Shown here in pieces: positions 5,141 through 5,810 of a DNA stretch of 5,810 bases. The notes beneath the pieces were generated by a model that searched no databases, had not been told where the DNA came from, and worked only from the letters and a program-made list of their open reading frames with translations. Each line of letters opens with the position of its first letter. Position 1 is the stretch's first letter. The position numbers were made by a program, and so were the translations under genes. Location of the stretch: positions 1 to 5,810 of the forward strand of contig CAOOJO010000191.1 of NCBI GenBank assembly GCA_948496895.1, in the 5' to 3' direction. The DNA is from an uncultured Acetatifactor sp. Its GTDB lineage: Bacteria; Bacillota; Clostridia; Lachnospirales; Lachnospiraceae.

Positions 5141-5810
5141 ATGGAACTATATCGGAAGAAAGAGGAATGCTGCGGCTGCGGCGCGTGCGGGGACGTATGT
5201 CCTGTAGGCGCTATCCATATGGTCATGGACGGGGAGGGCTTCCGGTATCCGGAGGTTGACGAAAAAACGTGTATAAAATGCGGGAAATGTGAGCGAATAT
5301 GCCCTATAAAAGGAGCGTCCCGTGGAAAAGACGCGTCCTATAGCGGGGATGCGGAGAACTCCTATTTCGGCATCCGGGCAAAGGAAAGAGAGCTGCGCCT
5401 GGCCAGCTCCTCCGGCGGCATGTTCCCGCTGCTGGCGGACTATGTGTTCCGGCGGCAGGGGGTGGTCTACGGCGCCGCCTATGACCAGGATATGGGAGTG
5501 GCCCACAGGGAGGCCCATAACAGGGAAGAGCTGGAGGCCCTGAAACGGACAAAGTATGTCCAGAGCGACCTGACAGGAGTCTATCGACGGATTCGCCAGC
5601 AGCTGGAGGAGGGCAGCTGGGTGCTTTTTTGCGGCACCCCCTGCCAGGCCCATGCCCTGCGGCTTTTTTTGGGCAGAACCTATCCGAAGCTCATCGTGGC
5701 GGACTTAGTCTGCTATGGAGCCCCCTCTCCCGGGATATGGCTCTCCTATGTGCGCTATCTGGAGCGCAGGCGGGGCGGCAAAATGACGGCCTTCTCCTTC
5801 CGGGACAAGC
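5141..5810 (+). CDS. FrhB/FdhB-like 4Fe-4S flavoprotein, 3' end outside window
   Basis: The frame is open from an ATG at 5141 to the right edge (223 complete codons). The protein begins with a double ferredoxin module: Cys10, 13, 16 and 20 followed by Pro, then Cys44, 47, 50 and 54 followed by Pro, enough for two [4Fe-4S] clusters. The FrhB/FdhB N-terminal domain follows with YFGIRAKERELRLASSSGG (75-93), then the C-terminal domain with KRTKYVQSD (135-143), FCGTPCQAHAL (163-173) and DLVCYGAPSPGIW (188-200). The family is named for F420 hydrogenase and formate dehydrogenase beta subunits. Clostridia generally lack F420, so it more likely uses a flavin and ferredoxin-type electrons. Homologues commonly sit beside pyruvyl transferase-like genes in surface-polysaccharide loci, with unknown substrate. 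Family members are usually about 350-450 aa, so roughly half is seen. GGAG at 5132-5135 lies 5 nt before the ATG. A GTG at 5135 is a less likely start. Confidence 0.9.
   Translation, partial: MELYRKKEECCGCGACGDVCPVGAIHMVMDGEGFRYPEVDEKTCIKCGKCERICPIKGASRGKDASYSGDAENSYFGIRAKERELRLASSSGGMFPLLADYVFRRQGVVYGAAYDQDMGVAHREAHNREELEALKRTKYVQSDLTGVYRRIRQQLEEGSWVLFCGTPCQAHALRLFLGRTYPKLIVADLVCYGAPSPGIWLSYVRYLERRRGGKMTAFSFRDK

Noticed and set aside
5121..5207. 28-codon ORF starting at ATG 5121, overlapping the stop of the 5038 ORF
   Set aside because: It runs into the start of the Fe-S protein gene in another frame, has an Ala-run product from the Cys/Gly codons read out of frame, and has a poorer ribosome binding site.

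Overview
The window looks like chromosomal DNA from a GC-rich member of the Clostridia, most likely a Lachnospiraceae-type gut anaerobe. This rests on strong GGAGG-type ribosome binding sites, close gene packing, heavy use of AGG/CGG and CTG codons, and family content typical of such genomes (a clostridial-type polysaccharide pyruvyl transferase next to an FrhB/FdhB-like iron-sulfur protein). No species can be named from the sequence alone. I see no rRNA, tRNA, CRISPR array or transposase.

Left half (1-2575): two homologous DUF4874/DUF4832 proteins are encoded tail to tail. The plus-strand copy enters from the left edge, so its N-terminus is missing, and it ends at 1141. The minus-strand copy runs from 2575 down to 1115, carries a signal peptide or membrane anchor, and is complete. 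Their 3' ends overlap by 27 bp. The two genes are similar enough to form interrupted inverted repeats, including one perfect 22-bp pair. The family looks like a secreted TIM-barrel enzyme, probably acting on glycans, but its activity is not established.

Middle (2576-2815): a 240-bp divergent control region. It holds a well-formed promoter on each strand and, between them, a perfect 12-bp palindrome that is a good operator candidate.

Right half (2816-5810): a rightward operon for surface glycan synthesis. It encodes a family 2 glycosyltransferase with an unusual Ala/Gln-rich insert, a polysaccharide pyruvyl transferase family protein 1 bp downstream, and, after a 104-bp gap, the first 223 codons of an FrhB/FdhB-like flavin/iron-sulfur protein. 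That last gene runs off the right edge. The gap contains a clean hairpin and a 28-codon ORF with a good ribosome binding site.

How the genes may work together (inference): the cytosolic glycosyltransferase, pyruvyl transferase-like protein and redox protein would build and decorate a cell-surface polysaccharide, and the exported DUF4874/DUF4832 proteins would trim, modify or bind that polymer outside the membrane. The least understood parts are the paired DUF4832 proteins and the role of an iron-sulfur redox protein beside a pyruvyl transferase-like enzyme whose usual Arg-x-His motif reads Ser-Phe-His.
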